DNA from: Phormidium tenue FACHB-886
GTDB lineage: Bacteria > Cyanobacteriota > Cyanobacteriia > Elainellales > Elainellaceae
DNA length: 64,000 nucleotides
Direction: 5' to 3'
Assembly: GCF_014764505.1 (NCBI RefSeq)
Contig: NZ_JACXWX010000008.1
Coordinates: 62,001-126,000, forward strand
In this document: in pieces, positions 26,911 through 35,402 of the stretch
Layout: the number at the start of each line of letters is the position of its first letter
Position numbering within the stretch: position 1 is the first letter of the stretch
Notes under the pieces: generated by a model
Database searches by the model: none
What the model saw: the letters and a program-made list of their open reading frames with translations, nothing else
What the model was told of the DNA's origin: nothing
Made by a program: the position numbers and the translations under genes

Positions 26911-28374
26911 TTAGTTAGCATACTGCTGCACCGCCTCCACCAGATTTTCTGTCCAATGCTGAGTCAGCTCGGCGCTAGCTGCCTCTACCATGACCCGAAT
27001 CAGCGGCTCCGTTCCCGAAGCTCGCACTAGGATTCTTCCCTGATCGCCCATTGCAGCCTCTGCTTGAGCAATTGCCCCTTGCAGCAGCTCGCTCTCCTGC
27101 CAACGCAGACGGCGATCGCGGTCTTCCACCCGTACATTCCGCAATATTTGCGGATAAGTCTGGAAGCTTTGGCTGACTAGATCTGCCAAAGAACTCCCTG
27201 CCTGGGAAACTAAGGCAGCAAGATGCAGCGCCGTCAGCAGGCCATCGCCAGACACCCCATAGTGTGGGCAAAGAATGTGTCCTGACTGCTCACCGCCCAG
27301 CTTTGCACCCCGACGCACCATTTCTGCATGGACATACTGATCGCCAACTGCTGTCCGAACAAGCTGCCCGCCCTGGTGCTGCCAGGCTCGCTCAAAGCCC
27401 AAATTTGCCATTACTGTAGAAATAATCAGGCTGTTGGGCAGCTGATTTGTTTGACGGAGCGCCTGCCCCCACAGATAAAGAATATAGTCGCCATCCACTA
27501 CACGCCCTTGACCATCCACCGCCATGACCCGATCGGCATCTCCATCAAAAGCAAAGCCCATATCGGCTCGGTGATTGGCAACGGCAGCTTTCAGGGGCTC
27601 CAGATGAGTTGAGCCACAGTTGACATTGATGCGATCGCCATCTGCCCGGTTGTGTAGACAGATTACTTCGGCTCCCAATTGGCTAAAGACGATCGGCGCT
27701 ACCTGAACAGCAGCTCCCCAAGCTAGATCCAGGACAATCTTCATGCCGCTCAAATCCAGGGTCGGCAAAGGACGATGAAGAGAGTCTAAATAATTACTGA
27801 TGAGCTGCGGACGATGATAATGCTGTCCCCAACGTCTGCCTAGACCGGTGAGGCAGAAATCGGCTTCGCCTTGGAGCGCTAGCTCAATCTGGGCTTGTAG
27901 ATCGGTGGGGAGCTTAGCGCCGCTTGCACCGAAGAACTTAATACCGTTGTCTTCGGGCGGGTTGTGGCTAGCCGAAATCATGACGCCGCCGATCGCCTCG
28001 GTGCTGTGTGCCAAGTAGGCAACTGTGGGGGTAGGGCATAGCCCCAAATTCCAGACTTCTAGCCCTGCTGCCGTCAGCCCAGCCGACAGCGCCATTGCTA
28101 ACATGTCGCTGGAGTTGCGCGAGTCTTGTCCAATCACGATCGCCCCTGCGCCAGACTGTGCCTGTAGCACCTGTCCAGCCCAGTAGCCCACCTGCAAAGC
28201 CAGCGGAGCGCTCAACAGCTCACCCACCCGACCCCGAATTCCATCCGTTCCAAAAAGACGAGCATTTGGGAGGTTCAGCGTTCCCCAACTGTTGGGTTCC
28301 AACAGCGATGGATTGGAAACTGCTCCAGATAATGCCCCAGATCCTGCGCCAGACGATGCTGAAGATAACACCAT
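26911..28374 (-). CDS. glmM: Phosphoglucosamine mutase
   Basis: The 487-residue enzyme contains all four phosphohexomutase domains. The active serine lies in [18 protein letters not shown], the metal loop is [14 protein letters not shown], the sugar-binding loop is GGEQSGHIL and the phosphate-binding loop [15 protein letters not shown]. It converts glucosamine-6-phosphate to glucosamine-1-phosphate for UDP-N-acetylglucosamine and peptidoglycan synthesis. It has an extra Ser/Gly-rich N-terminus of about 38 residues ([17 protein letters not shown]) before the usual [14 protein letters not shown] start. A GTG or ATG closer to that motif is not seen, so the extension is probably translated. Confidence 0.95.
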   Translation of the reverse strand: MVLSSASSGAGSGALSGAVSNPSLLEPNSWGTLNLPNARLFGTDGIRGRVGELLSAPLALQVGYWAGQVLQAQSGAGAIVIGQDSRNSSDMLAMALSAGLTAAGLEVWNLGLCPTPTVAYLAHSTEAIGGVMISASHNPPEDNGIKFFGASGAKLPTDLQAQIELALQGEADFCLTGLGRRWGQHYHRPQLISNYLDSLHRPLPTLDLSGMKIVLDLAWGAAVQVAPIVFSQLGAEVICLHNRADGDRINVNCGSTHLEPLKAAVANHRADMGFAFDGDADRVMAVDGQGRVVDGDYILYLWGQALRQTNQLPNSLIISTVMANLGFERAWQHQGGQLVRTAVGDQYVHAEMVRRGAKLGGEQSGHILCPHYGVSGDGLLTALHLAALVSQAGSSLADLVSQSFQTYPQILRNVRVEDRDRRLRWQESELLQGAIAQAEAAMGDQGRILVRASGTEPLIRVMVEAASAELTQHWTENLVEAVQQYAN

Positions 28375-28594
28375 ACTGTCCTAACACTCCATCACATCAC
28401 ACACGCATCGGAGCATAGCACAGCCTGTAAAGAAAGGATGAAACCCTTGTTGCAGATTGATGAAGTGCACCGATAGAGACTTGGTCAACTTAGATTTACT
28501 CGTGAATTTACGGATATCTAAGGCTCTCACCTTACTTAAAATGCGCAGAGCAGTGTCTCTACCCTATGAGAGATCTTTACAAAATCTTTAGGTT

Positions 28595-28837
28595 TTAGTC
28601 TACCCGGTTGGGATTCATCCGCCATAGTCTCTCAAGCGCCTGAATCTGCCGTGTGCGAGCTTTCGATCGCGCCGCTTGATAAAAAACTGTCATCACAGTC
28701 AGCAGCAACGAAAGAACTGCTAACGCTGCTAAGCTGCCAATAAAGAGCTGATCAGGGCGCAAGGGAGAGACTTGGGCAATAAAGAATGATTCGGTCGTTG
28801 AAGTGGAGAGCGCCTCGGAAGCAGGTTCACGGTGCAT
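28595..28837 (-). CDS. Hypothetical single-span membrane protein, 80 aa
   Basis: The product has a polar 28-residue N-terminus, one hydrophobic helix (about 32-53, FIGSLAALAVLSLLLTVMTVFYQ) and a basic helical tail (ARSKARTRQIQALERLWRMN). The positive C-terminal side suggests it is cytosolic. No ribosome site is obvious. I do not recognise a family, but the clean membrane segment and basic tail argue for a real gene. Confidence 0.55.
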   Translation of the reverse strand: MHREPASEALSTSTTESFFIAQVSPLRPDQLFIGSLAALAVLSLLLTVMTVFYQAARSKARTRQIQALERLWRMNPNRVD

Positions 28838-29215
28838 AGTAGGAATGGGGCAACACAGATATTAATGCTAAGAACTAGGAATGCCAGCAGTGTATTAAGT
28901 TCGTGGGGAAGCTTGAACTCCCTTAGGCTAAATACGTAAATTAGGACATAGAGGTTTCTAAGATGCTAATTACACCTTACCTCTATCATTGTTTTGACAT
29001 AGGCACTGTTGAAATTACTTCACCTACACCCTTCTTCGTCTCACGGTGTCTCGCGCTAATGACATTCTTAACATAGGGCTGCACAAAATTTGGAAGGTGC
29101 ATCTCTTCAAGGTGTATCCTCTGATCTTGTGCAGCTATAGACTGAAATGTGCCGTAATGTGCTGCGATGTGCCGCCTTAATTTAGGAATGAGATTTTGAT
29201 TGAACGTTATGAGCT
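28838..29215. other. Divergent intergenic region upstream of a sensor kinase
   Basis: The 378 bases carry three near-copies of a decamer (ATGTGCCGTA, ATGTGCTGCG, ATGTGCCGCC) at about 29147-29176, just 40 bases before the kinase start. GCTGCACAA at 29078-29086 pairs with TTGTGCAGC at 29127-29135. These may be regulatory. No gene is evident. Confidence 0.45.
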
Positions 29216-31408
29216 ATGCCTCCATCTAGGCTCCGCTTTTCTGCTAAGTTACCCACGCTATTTAGGCTGGCTCAGCGGCTTAAGAGAATGCCGTTGCGAG
29301 CAGTTCTAATCATTCCGTTTGTGCTGCAAATCATTCTGGTTGTAGGGCTGACGGGCTATTTGTCGTATTTGAATGGGCAAGAGGCAGTGCGCGATCTCGT
29401 CGGGCAGCTAGAGCAGCAGGTCGGCGATCGGGTTTCACAAAAGCTAGAAACCTACCTAAAAACACCGCAGCTCGTTAATCAGATTAATGCCGATGCCGTG
29501 CGGCTAGGGCTGTTAAATCTAGAAGATATGAACCTACTAGAACGGCATATCCAAAGCCAGTTCTGGCAGTTCAACCCACGATTGATGGGAGTTCCGCCCG
29601 CCACGCCTGCAGCATGCAGCCGCTCCCAGCTCAACAATGCACCACAGGAACCTTCTCCTAACCTCACCTATATTGCGATCGGCACCGAAACAGGTAACTA
29701 CATCGATCTGGGCTACAACCCAAAAGGCGTATTAGAGAGCGCCATTCGTGATGTTAGTCGAGACAGCAAGATGAACATCTGGCAGGTCAACGACTGGGGC
29801 AGCCGTACGAAGCTAACAAAAACACTGCCCAACTACGACCCCCGCAACCGCCCCTGGTATCGCAAACCGGTGCAGGCAGGCATTTCGGTTTGGGTAGAAC
29901 CTTATCTCACTCAGCCCTACAATGATCTGTCAATTTCAGTCGATCGCCCCCTCTACAACCAGCAGGGAACGCTGATGGGCGTTACTGACGCAACCCTGAG
30001 CCTATCAGAAGTAAGCCGCTTTTTGTGTGGCTTAGATGTGGGGCAAACAGGACAAGTCTTTATTTTTCAGCCAACAGGCAAAGAAACAGATGGTTCAATT
30101 TTTAATGGCCGTTTGATTGGCACTTCAACCGGCGAGCAGCTTTACCGGGGCGAGGGCGAAAACAAGCGCGGTATTAGTGTCTTAGACAGCCGCAATACAA
30201 TCACCCGCGCCACAGCAAACTACCTGCTGCAAATTTCTCCCACCCGCAGTTTGGATAGCATTACTCAGGCGATCCAGAAGCCTTTCTTTATCAACCATCA
30301 GCAGTTTTTTGTGCGAGCATTTCCGTTCCCCTCGGCTGCCAATCGTCCGGAGTTTCGCGGCTTAAATTGGATGGTGGCAGTCGTAGTTTCTCAAGATGAC
30401 TTCATGGAGCAGATCAATGCTAATACCCGCAACACAGTCTTTCTCTGTATGCTGGCACTGGGCATTGCGATCGCGCTAGGCACTACAATTAACCGCTGGA
30501 TCACCAACTCAATTCGCCAGCTCAGTTATGCCGCCGAAGCATTGGCAGAGGGGGATTGGGATCGCCAGATTACCGTTCACACTCCCGCTGAATTGGGAAC
30601 TCTCAGCAAAGCATTTAACCACATGCGGCAGGAGCTGAAGCAATCGCACCAGCAGCTCGAAGAATATTCCCGCAGCCTAGAGCAGAAAAACCAAACGCTA
30701 GAAACGCTAGAAGCAGAACTGCGGCGACAGCTCAACCTATTTCTCCATGCAGTTTCTCACGATCTCCGTAATCCGGTGATTGGCACTGCCATGGTGCTCA
30801 ACAACCTGAAAGCCCAGCCCGGGGATGACTTGAAACTGCCGCGCAGAATCCTGGAGCGCATGAGCGAGAGCAACCAGCGCCAGCTTGATTTGATCAATTC
30901 ATTGATTGATGCCCATGCCACTGAGATGTGGGGAATTGCACTCCAATCCCAGCCGACTGTCCTTAGTCAGTTAGTTGCAGCGGCGATTGCTGATCTACAG
31001 CCTATTCTCGACAAAGAAGGTACTCAGCTCGAGAACCGCGTTTCGCCTGAGCTGCCGCTAGTCAAAGTTGACCCACTCCAGCTAACGCGCGTCTACCAAA
31101 ATCTAATTGCCAATGCCCTCAAGCACAATCCACCCGGACTCACCCTGATTCTGGATGCCCAGCAGGAGGGCGATCACCTCCGCTGCAGCGTTACAGATAA
31201 CGGTGTGGGCATTCCACCCCAACAGCGCAAAAAGTTGTTCGATCCTTATTTTCGCGGAGAGCAGAAGCCGCGATCTGTGGGATTGGGATTGGGACTATAC
31301 CTTTGCCGTCAAATTATTCAAGCACATGGTGGGTCGATCGGTGTCCAAAGCGAGATCGACAAAGGAACAACGTTTTGGTTTACGTTGCCTTATGCAGATA
31401 CTGAATGA
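29216..31408 (+). CDS. Membrane sensor histidine kinase (Cache-like sensor, HAMP, HisKA, HATPase)
   Basis: This 730-residue kinase has a membrane helix near 31-50, a large extracytoplasmic region (about 50-400) with WVEPYLTQPYNDLSISVDRPLY, a motif of dCache/PDC sensors, and a second helix near 410-428. A HAMP domain, a coiled coil (about 470-505), HisKA with AVSHDLRNPVIG near 515 and an ATPase domain follow (NLIANALKHNP, DNGVGIP, GLGLGLYLCRQI). It probably senses a small periplasmic ligand and phosphorylates an unlinked response regulator, since none is adjacent. A decamer repeat lies just upstream of the gene. Confidence 0.9.
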   Translation: MPPSRLRFSAKLPTLFRLAQRLKRMPLRAVLIIPFVLQIILVVGLTGYLSYLNGQEAVRDLVGQLEQQVGDRVSQKLETYLKTPQLVNQINADAVRLGLLNLEDMNLLERHIQSQFWQFNPRLMGVPPATPAACSRSQLNNAPQEPSPNLTYIAIGTETGNYIDLGYNPKGVLESAIRDVSRDSKMNIWQVNDWGSRTKLTKTLPNYDPRNRPWYRKPVQAGISVWVEPYLTQPYNDLSISVDRPLYNQQGTLMGVTDATLSLSEVSRFLCGLDVGQTGQVFIFQPTGKETDGSIFNGRLIGTSTGEQLYRGEGENKRGISVLDSRNTITRATANYLLQISPTRSLDSITQAIQKPFFINHQQFFVRAFPFPSAANRPEFRGLNWMVAVVVSQDDFMEQINANTRNTVFLCMLALGIAIALGTTINRWITNSIRQLSYAAEALAEGDWDRQITVHTPAELGTLSKAFNHMRQELKQSHQQLEEYSRSLEQKNQTLETLEAELRRQLNLFLHAVSHDLRNPVIGTAMVLNNLKAQPGDDLKLPRRILERMSESNQRQLDLINSLIDAHATEMWGIALQSQPTVLSQLVAAAIADLQPILDKEGTQLENRVSPELPLVKVDPLQLTRVYQNLIANALKHNPPGLTLILDAQQEGDHLRCSVTDNGVGIPPQQRKKLFDPYFRGEQKPRSVGLGLGLYLCRQIIQAHGGSIGVQSEIDKGTTFWFTLPYADTE

Positions 31409-31508
31409 GTCTCTCATTTACGATGACGTAACAACAATGTATGGCGACCCGTAGAGATTGACATCTCCATAGAAATCTCTTTTGTGAAAGAACCGCTATG
31501 TGGAGGTT

Positions 31509-31582
31509 TATAGCGCTACGCACATACACTAGGACAATTCTTTGAAAAGAAGAACCTCGATTTAGGCACGTAGCGTCATATA
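31509..31582. repeat. Intergenic repeat, shorter variant with inverted ends
   Basis: The element begins TATAGCGCTACG (31509-31520), continues with TAGGACAAT and ends with GGCACGTAGCGTCATATA (31565-31582). Its ends are inverted copies of each other. It abuts the larger element at 31581, sharing the ATATA junction. Confidence 0.65.
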
Positions 31583-31693
31583 TGGCACTACGTGCCTAAA
31601 TCAAAATTGTTTTTAATGTAAAAGCCCCGCTTTGCGGGGCTTTTACATTAAAAACAGTGTCTTAGCGTAAGCGCGTAGCGCTATAAAAAGAGA
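31581..31693. repeat. Intergenic repeat, full element with central 23-bp hairpin
   Basis: Ends are TATGGCACTACGTGCC on the left and GCGCGTAGCGCTATA on the right, imperfect inverted repeats. The centre is a perfect 23-bp stem (31608-31630 with 31634-31656) around a 3-base TTT loop. The hairpin arm is TGTAAAAGCCCCGC. It matches the element at 47631-47733 nearly end to end, with compensating differences in the two arms. The shape resembles a MITE or a mobile terminator. Confidence 0.75.
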
Positions 31694-31736
31694 TTTGTCC
31701 TACATGTGGACGCATAGTGCTACTAAGTGCAGAACA
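31690..31736. repeat. Intergenic repeat fragment with ATTTGTCCTAC motif
   Basis: GCTATAAAAAGAGATTTGTCCTAC and a following CGCATAGTGCTACTA form an inverted partner of the adjacent end. The ATTTGTCCTA word recurs near 3884 and 44774 beside the same family of ends. Confidence 0.5.
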
Positions 31737-31792
31737 CTGCAAAACTATTGCGGCGGAATAACGAATCGCTCCGCCGCAATGTGTCTTGATTC

Positions 31793-32527
31793 TCACACCT
31801 TACTCAAATAGCTTTCTAATGCCTCAGAGCCGCCGATATGTCTTCCATCAATAAAGACCTGAGGCACAGTTATAGCGCCAGCTACTGCCCTCAGCGATCG
31901 CGTCGTCACGCCCTGACCCAGCACAATTTCTTCGTAGTCCATGCTGTGTTCCTTCAACATCTCCTTAGCGCGAGCGCAGAAAGGGCAACCAATTTTGGTG
32001 AACAGTGACACCATGGGTGGCTTCAATGCTGCAGCATTGATGTATCTCAGCATTGTCTCGGCATCAGAAACTTTAAATGGGTCACCGGGTTCATTCGGTT
32101 CAACGAACATTTTCTCAACCACGCCGTCTTTGACCAGCATGGAATAACGCCACGATCGCTTGCCAAACCCCAAGTCTGATTTGTCTACCAACATTCCCAT
32201 GCCATCAGTAAACTCACCGTTGCCATCGGGAATCAGCCGCACAAATTCTGAGTTCTGCTCTTTTGCCCACTCGTTCATTACGAATGCATCGTTCACCGCG
32301 ATACAAACAATATCATCCACACCGTTCGCTTGAAACACTCTAGCTAGCTCGTTGTAGCCCGGTAGATGAGTGGAGGAGCAGGTGGGCGTAAACGCGCCGG
32401 GTAGGGAGAAAACGATTACCGTTTTTCCATTGAATAACTCGTCAGTCGTGATATTGACCCACTGATTATTCTGACGAGTTCTAAACGTCACAGTAGGGAC
32501 GCGCTCTCCTTCGCGGGTAGGCAACAT
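31793..32527 (-). CDS. Peroxiredoxin-glutaredoxin fusion (glutathione-dependent hybrid peroxidase)
   Basis: ATG 32527 ([15 protein letters not shown]) gives 244 residues. The Prx5-type domain covers about 1-160, with the peroxidatic cysteine Cys50 in [16 protein letters not shown]. The glutaredoxin domain fills the rest, with the redox pair in [15 protein letters not shown] and the cis-proline loop TVPQVFIDG and GGSEALE. Such fusions reduce hydroperoxides with glutathione in one polypeptide, as shown for Haemophilus and some cyanobacteria. It is cytosolic. An in-frame start at 32554 would add nine unneeded residues. Confidence 0.93.
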   Translation of the reverse strand: MLPTREGERVPTVTFRTRQNNQWVNITTDELFNGKTVIVFSLPGAFTPTCSSTHLPGYNELARVFQANGVDDIVCIAVNDAFVMNEWAKEQNSEFVRLIPDGNGEFTDGMGMLVDKSDLGFGKRSWRYSMLVKDGVVEKMFVEPNEPGDPFKVSDAETMLRYINAAALKPPMVSLFTKIGCPFCARAKEMLKEHSMDYEEIVLGQGVTTRSLRAVAGAITVPQVFIDGRHIGGSEALESYLSKV

Positions 32528-32662
32528 TAATTTGGCTCCTAAAAAGCACTGCATTTTATCAATCAGAATCCGCTATAGATTAGCGTCAGTTCGACAAAAG
32601 TGCAAAATTGCGTTGCGCCTGGCCAATTTTCTGCCAGTTCGATCGTGCAAGCAACCGCTAAA

Positions 32663-33481
32663 CTAAGCCATCGCTGAGGACAAGTGCAACCGATGTTGAT
32701 CCAGGTAATTCTCAATCTGCCGGAGTGAACTATGCATCTGGACACACTGAACTTCCAGATGCTGAAGCTGTCGAAGTTGCGCCTGCATTTCTAGGCGATC
32801 GGCAGCCGCTTGCATTGCTTTGGCTCCCACATTGGCGCTTGCCCCCTTCAGGTAGTGGGCAACTTGCTCTATCTGGCGCAGGTCTTGAGCAATGATTGCC
32901 TGCTGCAGCAGCGCTAAATTTGCCCAACTATCTTTGGTGAAAAGCTGCAACAGCTCCAGTTCAAATCCAAAATTATGGTCTGATAGCAGGTGGAGGTGAT
33001 TTAGGTCTAAATGCTTTTGAAAGAAATCTGTGCTAGTTGACAGCACTTCATCCGGTCCTGCAGTGGATTTGCTAGGAGCTTGGCAACAAGTGATATGTTG
33101 ATGCCAGTGTGCTAGCAGCGTTGCCAATGCCTCGCGCCGAACCGGTTTGCTGATGAAATCATCCATCCCGGCTGCGATCGCCCGCTGTCGATCAACCTCT
33201 AGATCGTTGGCGGTCATCGCTACAATCACCACTGGCTGATGTTGAGCTTGAGTCTCCCAGATACGGATTGCTTGCGTTGCCTCATAGCCATCCAACTTTG
33301 GCATTTGGCAATCCATCAAAATCAGATTATAAGCAGTTTTACTGGCGCTGCTAACGATCGCTTCAACGGCTTGCTGTCCATCCATGACCGGCTCTGCCAT
33401 ATAGCCCAAACTTTGCAGCTGCTTCAGCGCCACTTTCTGATTAGTTAAATTGTCTTCCGCCAGCAGAATTTTGAGAGGCAT
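32663..33481 (-). CDS. Response regulator with receiver and HPt domains
   Basis: ATG 33481 (MPLKILLAEDNLTNQKVAL) gives 272 residues; an upstream ATG at 33532 would add a non-conserved leader. The receiver domain (about 3-130) keeps the acidic pair AEDN, phosphoacceptor Asp in LILMDCQMP and SKPV lysine. The HPt domain (about 160-260) has its phosphorylatable His in VAHYLKGASANVG. There is no DNA-binding or enzymatic output domain, so it acts as a phosphorelay intermediate. Its sequence closely resembles the C-terminal REC-HPt part of the hybrid kinase at 40.7-44.7 kb. Confidence 0.9.
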   Translation of the reverse strand: MPLKILLAEDNLTNQKVALKQLQSLGYMAEPVMDGQQAVEAIVSSASKTAYNLILMDCQMPKLDGYEATQAIRIWETQAQHQPVVIVAMTANDLEVDRQRAIAAGMDDFISKPVRREALATLLAHWHQHITCCQAPSKSTAGPDEVLSTSTDFFQKHLDLNHLHLLSDHNFGFELELLQLFTKDSWANLALLQQAIIAQDLRQIEQVAHYLKGASANVGAKAMQAAADRLEMQAQLRQLQHLEVQCVQMHSSLRQIENYLDQHRLHLSSAMA

Positions 33482-33801
33482 GGGGCAGGCAGGCTGAAGC
33501 AGTGAGGTGGATGTTGCCGAAGGGATGAGCATAGCCGTAGGATTAGGCAGGTGTGAGTGCAGGCTTGGTAATTAAACGTGCTGCAATTCTGGGCGCTTTT
33601 AAAGTATTTTTAGGAAAATTTAAGCAATTACTTAGAAGCGCAGAGTGTTGAGGTAGAGGCGGCTGAATCGACTGGAGGCGCAGGTTAATTGATGTTTTAA
33701 GCGCCGGCTGAATTCTGAATCGTTTGGGACGGTTTGAATAGCTCTATTCTCTCTTTAAGCGAAACAGTTGCACAAGGGTGACAACACTTAACACAGCAGG
33801 T

Positions 33802-33960
33802 CTAATCGCCAATTAGCCAAGCCAAAAGCAGCACCAGCCCCCCAACGCTGAACCAAAAGGGTAAATGCAGCGAGCGCAATAGATACTCAGGAATGAACAC
33901 GATACCGTTGGTGAACAGCAGTGTTGTCGTCAGCAGAATTATAAACAGTAAAATTGGCAT
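33802..33960 (-). CDS. Small membrane protein, 52 aa
   Basis: ATG 33960 is preceded by AAAGGAGG at ideal spacing on the minus strand. The 52 residues form two hydrophobic helices (PILLFIILLTTTLLF and WFSVGGLVLLLAWLIG) joined by a short polar loop. It starts 11 bases after the CPXCG gene ends, and 62 bases separate that gene from cobW, so the three probably share one transcript. The strong ribosome site and operon position support it despite the size. Function is unknown; a role in metal handling is inferred only from its neighbours. Confidence 0.7.
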   Translation of the reverse strand: MPILLFIILLTTTLLFTNGIVFIPEYLLRSLHLPFWFSVGGLVLLLAWLIGD

Positions 33961-33971
33961 TGCAGCCTCCT

Positions 33972-34160
33972 TTAACCTTCATATTCACTGGTAATGTCAA
34001 TCTGTAAAGTTTCTTCATCTAGGTAGATATACAGCACATTAGGGCGGCAGCAAACCTGGCAATCTTCTACATAAGATTGCTGGTTACCCGCGCTGATATC
34101 GACAAACGTTAGGTTAGGTTCGCCGCAGTAGGCACAGAAGTATTCAGCGGTGTTCTGCAT
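33972..34160 (-). CDS. CPXCG motif cysteine-rich protein
   Basis: ATG 34160 (MQNTAEYFCAYCGEPN) gives a 62-residue protein, the typical size for the CPXCG family. Four cysteines in two pairs (CAYCG near 9-12 and CQVCCRPN near 37) form a zinc-ribbon-like site; here the first pair reads CAYCG in place of CPxCG. An upstream frame extends to 34274 but overlaps cobW and adds unlikely sequence. The product is small and probably binds zinc. Its function is unknown. It lies between cobW and a 52-residue membrane protein gene. Confidence 0.83.
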   Translation of the reverse strand: MQNTAEYFCAYCGEPNLTFVDISAGNQQSYVEDCQVCCRPNVLYIYLDEETLQIDITSEYEG

Positions 34161-34221
34161 TTTAACAATTGATTGAAGTCTATAGAATAGCTTCTTAACC
34201 CAGCAATGAACCTGTGAAATT

Positions 34222-35271
34222 TTAGCCCTGTAGTAGCCCAGCCGTAATCTTTGCTTGATCGAGTCCCTGTCCAATCAGCACTAGTTTAGTTTGGCGGGGT
34301 TCTGCGGGCTGCCAGGGGCGATCGTAGAAGTAGTCAAATCGATCGCCTACGCCCTGCACCACTAACCGCATTGGCTTGTTGGGAACGGCAACAAAACCTT
34401 TGACTCGATAGATGTCCTGTTGCTGCACCAGCGTTTGCAGACGGCTGACCAGGGTTTTTGGCTCAAAGGCGGTTTCGGTCAGGACTTGGACTGAGTTGAT
34501 GTTGTCATCATGCTCGTGGTCTTCTTCAGTGTCGTGATGGCTTGGACGATCGCCTAAGTGATCTTCTACTGCCGCATTAAAGCCCAACAGTAGATTAGGA
34601 TTAATCTGTCCTTGATGGCATGGGATGATCTTGATGCCGGGTCGTAATTCTTGCTGAAGCCAGGCTTGAACCTTGGCTTGCTCGGCTGCCTCAACGCGAT
34701 CGAGCTTGGTCAGCAGCACCAAATCGGCACAGGCAAGCTGGTCTTCAAACAGCTCTTCGATCGGTGTTTCATGCTCCAGGCTGGCATCGGCTTGTCGTTG
34801 AGCCTGCAGTGCCTCCAGATCACCCACCATCCGCCCCTGTGCTAAGGCTTCGCCATCGACCACTGTGATCACCCCGTCTACCGTGGCGGCTGTGCGTAGC
34901 TCATGCCAGCGAAATGCCTGTACCAGCGGCTTTGGCAGCGCTAAGCCAGAAGTTTCGATCACCATGCAGTCAATCTCATCGCGCCGCTTCAGCAATTCCT
35001 GCATCGTTGGCAGAAACTCTTCTTGTACAGTGCAGCAGAGGCAGCCGTTGGTTAGCTCCACGATTTGAGTTTGGGGGAGTGCGCCGTCTGACTGGTCTTC
35101 ATCACAGACCTGACAGGAACGCAACAGTTCGCCATCGATACCGACTTCGCCAAACTCATTGACCAGAACAGCAATACGGTATCCCTGGTTGTTTTGTAGC
35201 AGATGCCGCAGCAGGGTAGTTTTTCCGGCTCCCAAAAAGCCGGTGATTACGGTGACTGGAATTTTGTGCAT
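34222..35271 (-). CDS. cobW: CobW family GTP-dependent metallochaperone (COG0523)
   Basis: The 349-residue protein has a G3E GTPase domain: Walker A GFLGAGKTTLLRHLL at 9-23, VIETSGLALPKPL and LLTKLDRVEAAEQA. The metal-binding motif NGCLCC is near 75-80, and a second cysteine pair, SCQVCDED, is typical of cyanobacterial CobW. A short histidine/acid stretch (HHDTEEDHEHDD) precedes the CobW C-terminal domain with YRVKGFVAVP. Family members deliver zinc, cobalt or other metals to client enzymes, powered by GTP. Assignment to the cobalamin branch is by resemblance; no cob genes are nearby. Confidence 0.9.
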   Translation of the reverse strand: MHKIPVTVITGFLGAGKTTLLRHLLQNNQGYRIAVLVNEFGEVGIDGELLRSCQVCDEDQSDGALPQTQIVELTNGCLCCTVQEEFLPTMQELLKRRDEIDCMVIETSGLALPKPLVQAFRWHELRTAATVDGVITVVDGEALAQGRMVGDLEALQAQRQADASLEHETPIEELFEDQLACADLVLLTKLDRVEAAEQAKVQAWLQQELRPGIKIIPCHQGQINPNLLLGFNAAVEDHLGDRPSHHDTEEDHEHDDNINSVQVLTETAFEPKTLVSRLQTLVQQQDIYRVKGFVAVPNKPMRLVVQGVGDRFDYFYDRPWQPAEPRQTKLVLIGQGLDQAKITAGLLQG

Positions 35272-35402
35272 AGTAGCCTCACCGTATCATAGACATAGCG
35301 CTTTACGAGTTTCTAGCAATCTTTTGCAGCGATTCGCCCCCCCAGCCTGTAGCTTTTAGCTCTAACCCTGGCTCCTGATCTTAGCTTTCGCCACTGACCC
35401 TT

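Larger units (their letters stand above)
31409..31792. other. Intergenic region occupied by nested palindromic repeats
   Basis: Nearly all of these 384 bases belong to the intergenic repeat family listed below. No gene is visible. The last 50 bases hold the 3' end of the peroxiredoxin fusion and a small GCGGCGGA/TCCGCCGC inverted repeat at 31750-31778. Confidence 0.6.

Noticed and set aside
35272-35402. Cobalamin riboswitch upstream of cobW
   Set aside because: The short spacer lacks the B12 box and has no long structured leader.
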